Source: Alteribacter keqinensis
GTDB taxonomy: Bacteria > Bacillota > Bacilli > Bacillales > Salisediminibacteriaceae
Assembly: GCF_003710255.1 (NCBI RefSeq)
Contig: NZ_RHIB01000003.1
Span: 310,001-374,000 of the forward strand
Length of the DNA: 64,000 bases
Reading direction: 5' to 3'
How positions within the stretch are numbered: position 1 is the stretch's first letter; each line of letters starts with the position of its first letter. The notes beneath the pieces are model-generated. The model saw only the letters and a list, made by a program, of their open reading frames with translations. It ran no database searches and had not been told where the DNA came from. The position numbers and the translations under genes were made by a program. Below, one piece after another: positions 49,193 to 57,058 of the stretch.

Positions 49193-49212
49193 AGATTAAC
49201 ATAAATTCCCAT
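49193..49212 (-). promoter_or_regulatory. Shared promoter-like motif, copy 6
   Basis: On the minus strand ATGGGAATTTATGTTAATCT, pointing into the lipoprotein gene at 48539-49159. Confidence 0.6.
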
Positions 49213-49225
49213 GGACGGGCCAGGT

Positions 49226-49335
49226 GGTGCCTGTCACCACCCGGATTCTGTCGAAACGATGGGTCATTTTTGCCTCTTTATTGTTGCAGAAAACAGCCCT
49301 GCTGATTAGACAAAAACCGGGGAGTGACAGGCACC
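49226..49335. repeat. Family A repeat R11, complete, near-identical to R10
   Basis: Same orientation and almost the same sequence as R10, 801 bases away. The pair brackets the lipoprotein gene. Confidence 0.92.
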
Positions 49336-49415
49336 CAACAAAAAAACAGGTATAATTCTTCCTTTTTGTTTCAAAATAACAATGGTCATCAACAGTCAAT
49401 AAAGGAGACCAACAT

Positions 49416-49985
49416 ATGAAGAATCTAAGGAGGATGTTTATGGGCATTATGTCTGGAAACCCAAAAGAACAACCGATGCATTATGGTGAAGTATTCAGTA
49501 CGTGGAGCTATCTGGCAGGAATCAAAGCCATGGTTGCCGCCTATCAGACGCAGGAAAACCACTGCGGAGACGAAGACCTCAAAAAAATGATCAAAGCACT
49601 AATTGAACAAGGAAAACAGGAGGAAGAAGAAGTCGTGACTCTTTTGAAAGAAAACGGCATCGCCCTTCCACCGAGCCCACCGGAGCGGTCAAAAGCATCG
49701 CTGGAAGACATCCCGGTAGGGGCAAGAATCAATGATGCGGAAATCGCACTCTCGATTTCCAAAGATATCGCAGCCGGACTTGTGGCATGCAGCCAGGCGA
49801 TGGGCCAGTGCACGAGAGAAGATATCGCTATGATGTTTGGCCAGTTCCACACCGTTAAAGCTCAAAACGGAGCAAAAATGCTCAAAATGAACAAAGAAAA
49901 AGGCTGGCTCGTACCGCCGCCACTGCACGCGCAAAAACATTTAGAAGCGGTGCCTGTCACCACTAAAACGGTATCAAAAATATAG
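49416..49985 (+). CDS. DUF3231 family protein with a repeat-derived C-terminus
   Basis: 189 residues. A ferritin-like helix-bundle pattern (EVFSTWSYLAGIKAMVAAYQTQENH, DLKKMIKALIEQGKQEEEEVVTLLKENGIALP, ISKDIAAGLVACSQAMGQCTRED) fits one half of DUF3231, a Bacillus family related to spore-coat CotF proteins and usually longer (two modules). The last 12 codons, from 49949, are the left arm of repeat R12 and give VPVTTKTVSKI and the stop. ATG 49416 follows AAAGGAG. Confidence 0.85.
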   Translation: MKNLRRMFMGIMSGNPKEQPMHYGEVFSTWSYLAGIKAMVAAYQTQENHCGDEDLKKMIKALIEQGKQEEEEVVTLLKENGIALPPSPPERSKASLEDIPVGARINDAEIALSISKDIAAGLVACSQAMGQCTREDIAMMFGQFHTVKAQNGAKMLKMNKEKGWLVPPPLHAQKHLEAVPVTTKTVSKI

Positions 49986-50056
49986 GCCGGTTCCAGCTTC
50001 CTTAAGAGCAGGAAAAAGACCTGTCGATTCACATAAAGCGGCGAGAGACAGGCACT
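49949..50056. repeat. Family A repeat R12, complete but diverged
   Basis: GGTGCCTGTCACCACTAAAACG left arm holds the DUF3231 stop; right arm GGCGAGAGACAGGCACT. Confidence 0.85.
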
Positions 50057-50076
50057 GACCTTGACAGGAACCGATT

Positions 50077-50114
50077 AAAAGACCTTGGTATGCACACGCA
50101 ACCAAGGTCTTTTT
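50077..50114 (+). terminator. Terminator between repeats R12 and R13
   Basis: AAAAGACCTTGGT pairs with ACCAAGGTCTTTTT. Confidence 0.9.
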
Positions 50115-50121
50115 GGCTAGC

Positions 50122-50224
50122 GGTGCCTGTCCGAACGGTGTCGAAATCATAGGCCGATTCCACCTTCCTTAAGTCCAGGGAATAGACCTACGCATTCGAC
50201 AAAAACCGGGGAGTGACAGGCACC
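50122..50224. repeat. Family A repeat R13, complete
   Basis: GGTGCCTGTCCGAACGG left arm (TCACCACC lost) and GGGGAGTGACAGGCACC right arm, upstream of the DUF4003 gene. Confidence 0.88.
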
Positions 50225-50317
50225 GAAAAACAAAAAGACAGGCGCCACAAAAACGGGAACCAAACCTTTCCTGCTTTCGTACATAAACCAACGAACCTTT
50301 TAAAGGAGTGGGTGTAC

Positions 50318-51319
50318 ATGCAGGAACGTGCTATGAACGTGACCGATAAGATTGACCTTCTGGAGCGGAACGAACAGCCCGTAAAGAAAGCAAGTGCCTG
50401 GACGGGACTGGATACGAAAACGCGGCTCCTCATTGCCGCGATGTTTGCCAACAAGGAACAGGAAGTGGATCCGGACGCATTTAAAGATCTGGCCGACTGG
50501 ATCAAAGAGCAGACCTCAGCATGGTCATATTTACGAACCAACATTCGGTTCTCCGTCGCTGCCAATCTTATGCTCTATACTGCTGACCCGAAGAAAGCCT
50601 TTGACAGCATGATGCAGATGTATGACCAGCTGATCGACTCGGGGTTCCGGCGCCATAATGTGACGTATCTGGCTGCTCTTGCGGTGACGACGCAGGAACC
50701 TGAGCTTAGTAACGAGGAACGGGTCCGCCTTGCAGATCGTGCCATCGCTCTTTATAAAGCGATCCGAAATGACCGGATGTTCAGCACAAATGAATACGAT
50801 TATCCTCTTGTTGTTCTTCTCGCTGCCGGAAGGGAAGAACCGGTGGAGGCCATTGCCCGGGAAGTGAACGACACGTACGAGCGGTTAAGAAAAGGGCATT
50901 GGAAACGAGGCAACGACTTACAGGGCCTTACCCATATTCTCGCCCTTGACACGGAAAAGTCCGTGGACGAACACGTGCAACGAGCAAACGACCTGTTTGA
51001 AGCGTGGGAGCGGGAGCTGAGACGGGTAAAGCCTGCTTTTTACAGTGAAATCGGTGTCCTCACCGTCCGGAGTGCCATCACCCAGGACATTACGATCGTC
51101 AGAGACCTGGAAGAGCGGATCAACACCTTACCTGCCTTTCGCTGGAACAAGGAACTCGGTACGATGATCGCCGCCCAGTTTACTGCCAGCAGTGACCTGG
51201 AAGAATCCCCGGTCTCAGAGCATATGATGACCACCCTCGCGATCCTCCAGCAGGCTGAAATGGCTATGATGATGGCTACAGTCGGCGCCGTGACCGTGGC
51301 AACGACGAGCGGGAACTAA
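50318..51319 (+). CDS. DUF4003 family protein
   Basis: 333 residues from ATG 50318 (GGAGTG upstream). Mostly alpha-helical: KTRLLIAAMFANKEQEVD, SAWSYLRTNIRFSVAANLM, FRRHNVTYLAALAV, HWKRGNDLQGLTHILAL and a Met/Ala-rich end MAMMMATVGAVTVATTSGN. It matches the DUF4003 family (Bacillus proteins of unknown function). The last codons are duplicated at 55985-56014. No terminator directly follows: the expected hairpin is interrupted. Confidence 0.88.
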   Translation: MQERAMNVTDKIDLLERNEQPVKKASAWTGLDTKTRLLIAAMFANKEQEVDPDAFKDLADWIKEQTSAWSYLRTNIRFSVAANLMLYTADPKKAFDSMMQMYDQLIDSGFRRHNVTYLAALAVTTQEPELSNEERVRLADRAIALYKAIRNDRMFSTNEYDYPLVVLLAAGREEPVEAIAREVNDTYERLRKGHWKRGNDLQGLTHILALDTEKSVDEHVQRANDLFEAWERELRRVKPAFYSEIGVLTVRSAITQDITIVRDLEERINTLPAFRWNKELGTMIAAQFTASSDLEESPVSEHMMTTLAILQQAEMAMMMATVGAVTVATTSGN

Positions 51320-51395
51320 AGTGTTGGCGTCAGCCAGAATCAAATCATCAGGAAAAACGCAGTGATTTTCACACAGAAATTCAGCTGCGGAGAAG
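51293..51395 (+). repeat. Left copy of the duplicated DUF4003 3' end
   Basis: Codons VTVATTSGN plus TAA, then GTCAGCCAGAATCAAATCAT and AACGCAGTGATT, all repeated at 55991-56081. Here the terminator stem AACGCAG...GCTGCG has a longer loop and no T run. Confidence 0.85.
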
Positions 51396-51407
51396 AAGTG
51401 ATTAATA

Positions 51408-51467
51408 GGGACGGTTCTCACGTAACATTTCAGACTGAAAGGCCCTTTTGTTACGTGAGAACCGTCC
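51408..51467. repeat. Inverted repeat with GGACGGTTCTCACGTAACA arms
   Basis: Perfect 19-bp arms at 51409-51427 and 51449-51467 around ~21 bases. Single copy in the window. The GGGACGGTTCT start is like other small palindromic elements of Bacillaceae. The rest of 51328-51721 holds no gene that I can support. Confidence 0.8.
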
Positions 51468-51721
51468 ACGCTTTTCAATACTAAAAGAGCTCGTTCTTTG
51501 TTAAAGAGACGAACCATTCATCAGATACTGAAAAACGCACCTTTTTCGCTTCATAAAGAAAGTGAACGTCCCACATTTCCATAACGACAAAGGGAAGGAG
51601 AATGTGCAGTAATGTGCTTAAGCTAACGGGGAGGTTCATTAAATAACACTTCTTGGTTTTAGTAGTATAACTAGGATTTAGGACTTAATGTTAGGCTTCA
51701 ATTTAGAAGGAGGGAAAGGAT

Positions 51722-53476
51722 ATGGAATCATTCATTACTCCAACTCGATGGAATTTAAATAACCTTCTTCAGTGTGATTCAGACTTGGAAGAATTTAAGA
51801 ATTATATTAGTTGTATTAAAGCAAATTTGTTAGAAATTGAGGAATGTGAGAAGTTAAATCCACTGAATGAAAGTGAATTAAATGCAATTTCACAAATAAT
51901 TAAACATGTTGAATCAGCAGAATCTTTCTACTATTGTTTAACAACAGAAAACGTAGAGCCTTCTCTATTAACATCATTGAATACAAGTATTTCGATGTTA
52001 AAATCGCAAGCACGTTTTATTGTGTCGGATTTGCAAGAAAGAATCGGTAATATGAGTGAAAAACAATTTTCAGTTTGGTCTAACAGTATTAACCAAAAAG
52101 TTTTTATAGAGGAATTATTAATGGATACACAAAGAACAAGTAAAGAAGAAAAGATTATTTCAAATTTTGCTAGAGAAACATTAAGTAATATGGAAGAAAT
52201 CTATGTGCAAGCTCGAAACAATTTGAAAGTAAAAGGCAACATTGATAAAGATGAAAACGAAATATCTGTTGCTGAAGCTAGTAGTTTGGCTCTTTCTCAT
52301 CCAGAACAATCTAATAGACGTTTTGCATTCAGGGAACTTAACCAAACACTTAAAACGCAAGCAGAGGTTTTTGCATCCGTTTACAATTCAATGGTGGGGT
52401 TGAGACTTAAAGAGAATATGGTGAAAAATACAGATTACCTTGACGAGTCTTTAAGGTTGAATGGTATATCTAAACGAGCACTTAGTACAATGTGGGATAC
52501 AGTGGATACCAATATACATTCTCTTTCGAGATATTTAAAAATAAAAGCAGGGGAAGTAGGGAAAGAAAGAATTTCTTGGCATGAATTGATGACTTCATCT
52601 CAGGAGGTGTCTAACGAAATTACTTACTCACAAGCGAGTAAGGGAATTATTGATTCCCTTGTTGATATTGACATCAATATGAGTGAATTTGTAAAAGGAG
52701 CAATAGCAAAGGGATGGGTTGATTCAGAACAACGTAAAACAAAACCACCAGGAGGCTTTTGTGCTCCATTTATTCCAGAAGGTGAATCACGAATATCATT
52801 GAATTATGATAATAGTATAGACAGTGCTAGAAGACTTGCGCACGAATTAGGTCATGCTTGGCATTTTAAACAAATGAAAAACGTTCCATCTCTATTTTTT
52901 TCAGATGATACATTCGAAATGACAATGGCTGAAACTTCCTCAATTTTCTTTGAAACAGCATATATTGATTATGTAATTCAAAATACTGATGATGTTTCAG
53001 TCAAAAAAGCTATACTTGGTGCTAAGATTGAGCGGAGTTTAAATTATTTAATGTCAATTAGAGGAGCCTTCTTATTTGAAGATAAGTTTTATGGTCATAG
53101 AAAAAAAGGACCATTAGATGCTAATCAGGTAGAAGAACTTTCGTTGCAATGTCAAGAAAAAGCATATGGATATAGTTTAAGTGAATATGAACCTTTTGTA
53201 TGGATTAAATATGTACAGTTCTACCAAGCGAATATCCCTTTTTATAATTACCCCTACTCTTTTGGCTTCTTGTTGAGTATTGGACTGTTAAACCTTGCTA
53301 AAAAGGATAAACAATTTGACCGAAAATTCCAATGGTTTCTAAGTGAGACTGGATTTATGCCACTTGAACAACTTATTCAGAAACACTTCAATATAGAAAT
53401 TTCAAAACCAGATTTTTGGCAACAGTCAATCCAGAGTGTAATTAAAGATATAGAGGAGTATAACAAGACTTTGTGA
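51722..53476 (+). CDS. M3 family oligoendopeptidase (PepF-like)
   Basis: 584 residues. The zinc helix reads RRLAHELGHAWHFKQM (H374, E375, H378), with the third ligand Glu in MTMAETSSIFFE ~35 residues later, as in thimet/PepF oligopeptidases. GGFCAPFIPEGESRISLNYD and the late YPYSFGFLLSIGLLN motif also fit PepF. It cleaves short peptides in the cytoplasm. The codon use and base composition are clearly AT-richer than the genes before 51 kb, suggesting recent acquisition. ATG 51722 follows GAAGGAGG; a good terminator follows. Confidence 0.92.
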   Translation: MESFITPTRWNLNNLLQCDSDLEEFKNYISCIKANLLEIEECEKLNPLNESELNAISQIIKHVESAESFYYCLTTENVEPSLLTSLNTSISMLKSQARFIVSDLQERIGNMSEKQFSVWSNSINQKVFIEELLMDTQRTSKEEKIISNFARETLSNMEEIYVQARNNLKVKGNIDKDENEISVAEASSLALSHPEQSNRRFAFRELNQTLKTQAEVFASVYNSMVGLRLKENMVKNTDYLDESLRLNGISKRALSTMWDTVDTNIHSLSRYLKIKAGEVGKERISWHELMTSSQEVSNEITYSQASKGIIDSLVDIDINMSEFVKGAIAKGWVDSEQRKTKPPGGFCAPFIPEGESRISLNYDNSIDSARRLAHELGHAWHFKQMKNVPSLFFSDDTFEMTMAETSSIFFETAYIDYVIQNTDDVSVKKAILGAKIERSLNYLMSIRGAFLFEDKFYGHRKKGPLDANQVEELSLQCQEKAYGYSLSEYEPFVWIKYVQFYQANIPFYNYPYSFGFLLSIGLLNLAKKDKQFDRKFQWFLSETGFMPLEQLIQKHFNIEISKPDFWQQSIQSVIKDIEEYNKTL

Positions 53477-53532
53477 AGAGACGTACTTAAACAAACGGGG
53501 AGCGTTAGTAACACAATCTTTAATTTCAAAGA

Positions 53533-53574
53533 AACCCAAATATGCATTACTTAATGCATATTTGGGCTTTTTTT
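53533..53574 (+). terminator. Terminator after the M3 peptidase
   Basis: ACCCAAATATGCAT pairs with ATGCATATTTGGG(C), followed by T7. Confidence 0.92.
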
Positions 53575-53706
53575 ATTCGAAATGTATTTTTCATTGATAA
53601 AGAAATCGCAAAGCGCAAAGGTGGTGATACCTTTTACCATATTCCTCGTTATCAGATTTAATGTTTCCTCAGTAATCAGCTTTAACAAGCAGCCGCTCCT
53701 TATCAT

Positions 53707-54582
53707 TCATGCATCTTTCGATCCTCCCGCTGTAATTAATTTCAGAAACCGTTCAAAATCGGCCGCATTCTTTTCACAGCCAAGTTCTCTTAATAGAGAT
53801 ATCATGCGGTTAACGTGTTCTGTGCCTTTTTTCACCTGTCCCTTCTTAATCATATAAATGCCTTTGACGTATCTCACGTGTATTCTTAGGTGAGTTTCGT
53901 GTTCTTCCAGCTTAAGACTCTCAATATATGAAAAGAACTTCAGGATATCCTCATTGTATTTGGTGACCATTTCATCACCTTTATTTACAGGCCCCATTAA
54001 ATAAATGATTGTACTTAAGAAGATACTTGCCATCACGTTTTTATAATCTTTAAATGAGTGGTATCGCTTCCCTTTTTTAAAAGCGGTGTGGGATAAATTC
54101 AATACCATGTCAGGGTTCATTAATAACATGGTTGATTTATACAGCTTCAATTCATAGTAACCCCACACTTCTACTGAGAAAAGGTAATCAAATAATGAGT
54201 CAGGATTAAGTTGCAGGTCATCACTGCTTTCGTTTTTTAATATATTCCCGTAGAGTTCAAGTAAGATCAGGTGATTTTGATTTTCTTCAACTTCCGCCAA
54301 TTGTTCCAACTTTCCAATGTTCTGTTCCATATAAGCTTGATTAACACGGTGAAAAAATGAATCGATTGTCCGGTTCGAATAATCATGATGAATATAAAGA
54401 AACTCATCATAAGAAACATGCAATCGTGAAAGCAGCTGATCTATTAATGTTAGTGAGATATCTGATTCGCCTCTTTCAAATTTAGATAAAAAAGAAACAG
54501 AGAGAGAGTCTCCGGCCAGTTCTTTCATTGATAACCCCTTTTGTTTTCTGATTTTCCTTAACGTCTGTCCGTAACGTTCCAT
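53707..54582 (-). CDS. Rgg/GadR/MutR-type transcription regulator
   Basis: 291 residues. N-terminal XRE-type HTH: LRKIRKQKGLSMKELAGDSLSVSFLSKFERGESDISL, here quoted in two parts as LRKIRKQKGLSMKELAGDS and SFLSKFERGESDISL. The rest is an all-helical TPR-like domain as in Rgg proteins, which sense short hydrophobic or other peptides in streptococci and some bacilli. No candidate peptide gene was seen next to it. It diverges from the amidohydrolase gene with ~100 bases between, so it may control that gene. Confidence 0.85.
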   Translation of the reverse strand: MERYGQTLRKIRKQKGLSMKELAGDSLSVSFLSKFERGESDISLTLIDQLLSRLHVSYDEFLYIHHDYSNRTIDSFFHRVNQAYMEQNIGKLEQLAEVEENQNHLILLELYGNILKNESSDDLQLNPDSLFDYLFSVEVWGYYELKLYKSTMLLMNPDMVLNLSHTAFKKGKRYHSFKDYKNVMASIFLSTIIYLMGPVNKGDEMVTKYNEDILKFFSYIESLKLEEHETHLRIHVRYVKGIYMIKKGQVKKGTEHVNRMISLLRELGCEKNAADFERFLKLITAGGSKDA

Positions 54583-54683
54583 ACGCTTCCCCTTTCAAAA
54601 AATTCCACTATATGAAAATGATATCCAGTTAAAAAACATTGTACCTTATGATGGAACTAACACAAGCTTAAGGGGGATTTATA

Positions 54684-55982
54684 GTGGGTTATTTATTAAA
54701 AAACGTATCGATTATAGATGTGGAATCAGAGAAAGTCATCCACGGATCAATTGAAATTCAAGGTGAGAGAATAACACAGATATTCCATGGTGAAGTGAGC
54801 CGGAAATACGAAGAAACGTATGATATGCAAGGCAAATTTGCGATTCCCGGCTTAATGGATATGCACTGTCATATAAAAGAAGGTTTTGCTCCGCACTTCG
54901 TCGCTTCTGGTGTAACAGCAGTCAGAAATACAGCTGGAAATGTTATTGAACTGGATGATTTAATCCATGCTGAAAACGATGCACCAACTCCATGTGTCTA
55001 TTCGGCAGATCGTATGATTGATGGAGCACCCGGACTTTGGGGGCCGACAGGTATTGCAAATTTCGTAACAGAAGACCCTGAAGAAGGTAGAGAAGAAGTG
55101 AGAAGGCAGGTTCGTGAAGGGGCACAATTTATCAAGGTTTATGGATTGTTATCAAAGCCGGTGATGAAAGCTGTGGTTGAGGAGGCTAATAAGTATAATT
55201 TAGAAGTAAGCTGTGATCTTATTCACTCAACAATCAGCGCCTTGGAAGCGGCTGAACTGGGGGTAACATGGTTTGAACATGCTTCAGGGATTGTGCAGGC
55301 AATGTATCCAGGCTGGCACATGCAGGCAGAAGGATTTGATATTGACTGGGAGAATATAAACCAAGATAAGATTGATGACGTTTGCGAAAAGTTACTGGCC
55401 TATAATGTGAAGCTCTGCCCAACCTTAACGGTGTTTGATCAAATTCAACTTTTGCCGGATTCGTGGGATCCTGAAAATGAGATCACTCAAACGTGCGGGT
55501 TAACGGAGCATTGGAAAGAGTTAGCCAGACATGAAAAAATGTATAAAGAACATATGGGGTTTTTAACCAATTCGATTAAGCGGATAGCAAGAACCTATCA
55601 TGATCTTGGTGGCACCGTTGTAGCAGGAACAGACTCCCCGGCAGGTGTGTGGACATTCCCCGGGATGGGTCTGCACCGGGAGCTGGAGCTGTTTGTGGAA
55701 ATGGGATTAACGGAGATGGAAGCCCTTCAAGCTGCAACGAATAAAGCAGCCCGGTCGATTTCTTTAGAGCAGGTCGGGGTGATAAAGGAGAATTATCTAG
55801 CTGACCTTGTTATCCTGGAGAAGAACCCACTGGATAATATTGAAAATACAAAGGAGATTTTCAAAATTATCAAGGGTGGAAAGATATATGATCAAAAGGC
55901 CATTTTAGAAGCAGTTCCCAGTAAGGAGTACTTAGAGAAGAAATCCAAGGAGTTTGAAAAGAAATTTACTGTAGTCTCATAA
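54684..55982 (+). CDS. Amidohydrolase (metal-dependent, imidazolonepropionase/prolidase-like)
   Basis: 432 residues. IPGLMDMHCHI with the HxH metal motif, FIKVYGL with the usual Lys, VSCDLIHST and WFEHASG histidines, and VVAGTDSPAG with the catalytic Asp, all in order, followed by the N-terminal-type composite strand ADLVILEKNPLDNI. The family hydrolyses cyclic amides or peptides containing such bonds. GTG 54684 follows AAGGGGG. Its closest relatives in function cannot be told. It ends inside the duplicated DUF4003 segment. Confidence 0.88.
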   Translation: MGYLLKNVSIIDVESEKVIHGSIEIQGERITQIFHGEVSRKYEETYDMQGKFAIPGLMDMHCHIKEGFAPHFVASGVTAVRNTAGNVIELDDLIHAENDAPTPCVYSADRMIDGAPGLWGPTGIANFVTEDPEEGREEVRRQVREGAQFIKVYGLLSKPVMKAVVEEANKYNLEVSCDLIHSTISALEAAELGVTWFEHASGIVQAMYPGWHMQAEGFDIDWENINQDKIDDVCEKLLAYNVKLCPTLTVFDQIQLLPDSWDPENEITQTCGLTEHWKELARHEKMYKEHMGFLTNSIKRIARTYHDLGGTVVAGTDSPAGVWTFPGMGLHRELELFVEMGLTEMEALQAATNKAARSISLEQVGVIKENYLADLVILEKNPLDNIENTKEIFKIIKGGKIYDQKAILEAVPSKEYLEKKSKEFEKKFTVVS

Positions 55983-55990
55983 AGAGTGGT

Positions 55991-56081
55991 GACTGTTGCG
56001 ACAACAAGCGGGAACTAAAGTATAGGTGTCAGCCAGAATCAAATCATCAGGAAAAACGCAGTGATTCAGCTGCGTTTTTTT
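55991..56081 (+). repeat. Right copy of the DUF4003 3' end with intact terminator
   Basis: GTG ACT GTT GCG ACA ACA AGC GGG AAC TAA spells VTVATTSGN as at 51293-51319 but with five synonymous differences, then shared 3' sequence and an intact terminator AAACGCAG/CTGCGTTT with T run (56054-56081). It is the tail of a lost DUF4003 homologue. Confidence 0.88.
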
Positions 56082-56149
56082 GTGGAGGGAAATAAAAATC
56101 TTCTCCTTATTTAACTTTGGATAAAATAATGAATCAACGGATATTTATA

Positions 56150-56209
56150 TTGACAATCTTCACTACTTTGTAATACTATATACTGGTAGTAAGTGATACT
56201 GAATACTGG
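56150..56209 (+). promoter_or_regulatory. Promoter and direct-repeat operator of the PadR gene
   Basis: TTGACA (56150-56155) and TACTAT (56174-56179, 18-base spacer) overlap two direct repeats ATACTATATACTGG (56173-56186) and ATACTGAATACTGG (56196-56209) at a 23-base period. They fit binding of a PadR dimer pair and autoregulation. Confidence 0.6.
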
Positions 56210-56242
56210 GGAAATCTAATGACTTACAAATGGGTGATATTT

Positions 56243-56581
56243 TTGGAAAATAACACGGAAATGCTAAAAGGAGTACTTGAGGGCTGTGTGCTTGAGATCA
56301 TCAGCCGCGGTGAAACTTACGGCTATGAAATTACACAGCAACTGCGGGAACTTGGTTTTATTGATGTGGTTGAAGGCACGGTTTATACGATTACCTTGCG
56401 GCTTGAGAAAAACAATCTGGTGGACATCGAGAAAAAGAGGTCCACGGTAGGCCCGCCGAGGAAATTTTACACACTCAACGAAGCAGGTCAAAAGCATCTT
56501 GAAATGTTTTGGAGAAAGTGGGATTTCATCTCAGGCAAAATGAACGAACTTAAAAAGAAATCAAAAGGTGACATAGCCTGA
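56243..56581 (+). CDS. PadR family transcription regulator
   Basis: About 112 residues from TTG 56243 (GGGTGAT upstream; ATG 56219 would add eight residues). Winged-helix PadR: MLKGVLEGCVLEIISRGETYGYEI, VEGTVYTITLRLEKNNLVDIE and STVGPPRKFYTLNEAGQKHL are the classic helix and wing elements. It likely represses its own operon with the DUF1048 genes; direct repeats at the promoter fit. Confidence 0.92.
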   Translation: MENNTEMLKGVLEGCVLEIISRGETYGYEITQQLRELGFIDVVEGTVYTITLRLEKNNLVDIEKKRSTVGPPRKFYTLNEAGQKHLEMFWRKWDFISGKMNELKKKSKGDIA

Positions 56582-56704
56582 ATGACCTTTTGATTAAGGT
56601 GCAGCCGATGGCAAGTTCAATGAAGAGTGGATACAAAAACGTGGTGGATAAGAAATTAAACGTGATTAAATACCAGCTTTGAATCTTAAAGGAGGAGATT
56701 TACA

Positions 56705-57058
56705 ATGACCTTTTTAGAAAGAGTAACCGGCAGCGATATGACAAAAGCAATGAAGGAATTTGAAGCACGAGCACAAGCCCTGCCGCCTGAATATCAAGCT
56801 GCTTGGGAAGACATTACAAGTAACCTTTGGATTGATGCGAATTTCACCGGGCGTAGTCTTATGCCGATTTTTGAAAGTGCGCTTGAACTGCTTGAAGTTA
56901 CATCGGCAGACGGCCATAGCGTTGAAGAAGTGTTGGGAGATGATATCGAAGGTTTCTGCAAATCCCTTGTTGGTGAAGAAGGTGCAAAAACATACAGAGA
57001 TAAATGGCGTGAACAGCTCAACAGGAACGTAGCAAAAAAATTAGGAGGGCTGATATGA
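56705..57058 (+). CDS. DUF1048 family protein
   Basis: 117 residues. LERVTGSDMTKAMKEFEARAQALPPEYQAAW and ALELLEVTSADGHSVEEVLGDDIEGFC fit DUF1048, a helical family often encoded next to PadR regulators. Function unknown. ATG follows AAAGGAGG. The next gene overlaps by four bases (ATGA). Confidence 0.88.
   Translation: MTFLERVTGSDMTKAMKEFEARAQALPPEYQAAWEDITSNLWIDANFTGRSLMPIFESALELLEVTSADGHSVEEVLGDDIEGFCKSLVGEEGAKTYRDKWREQLNRNVAKKLGGLI

Noticed and set aside
33342-50224. Family A repeats as a CRISPR array
   Set aside because: The copies are palindromic, hundreds to thousands of bases apart, with genes between them, and no cas genes are present.
53582-53857. A 91-codon plus-strand frame beginning after the M3 terminator
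   Set aside because: Most of it overlaps the regulator gene in antisense and it has no ribosome site. I also considered it as a Rgg-linked peptide gene and found no support.
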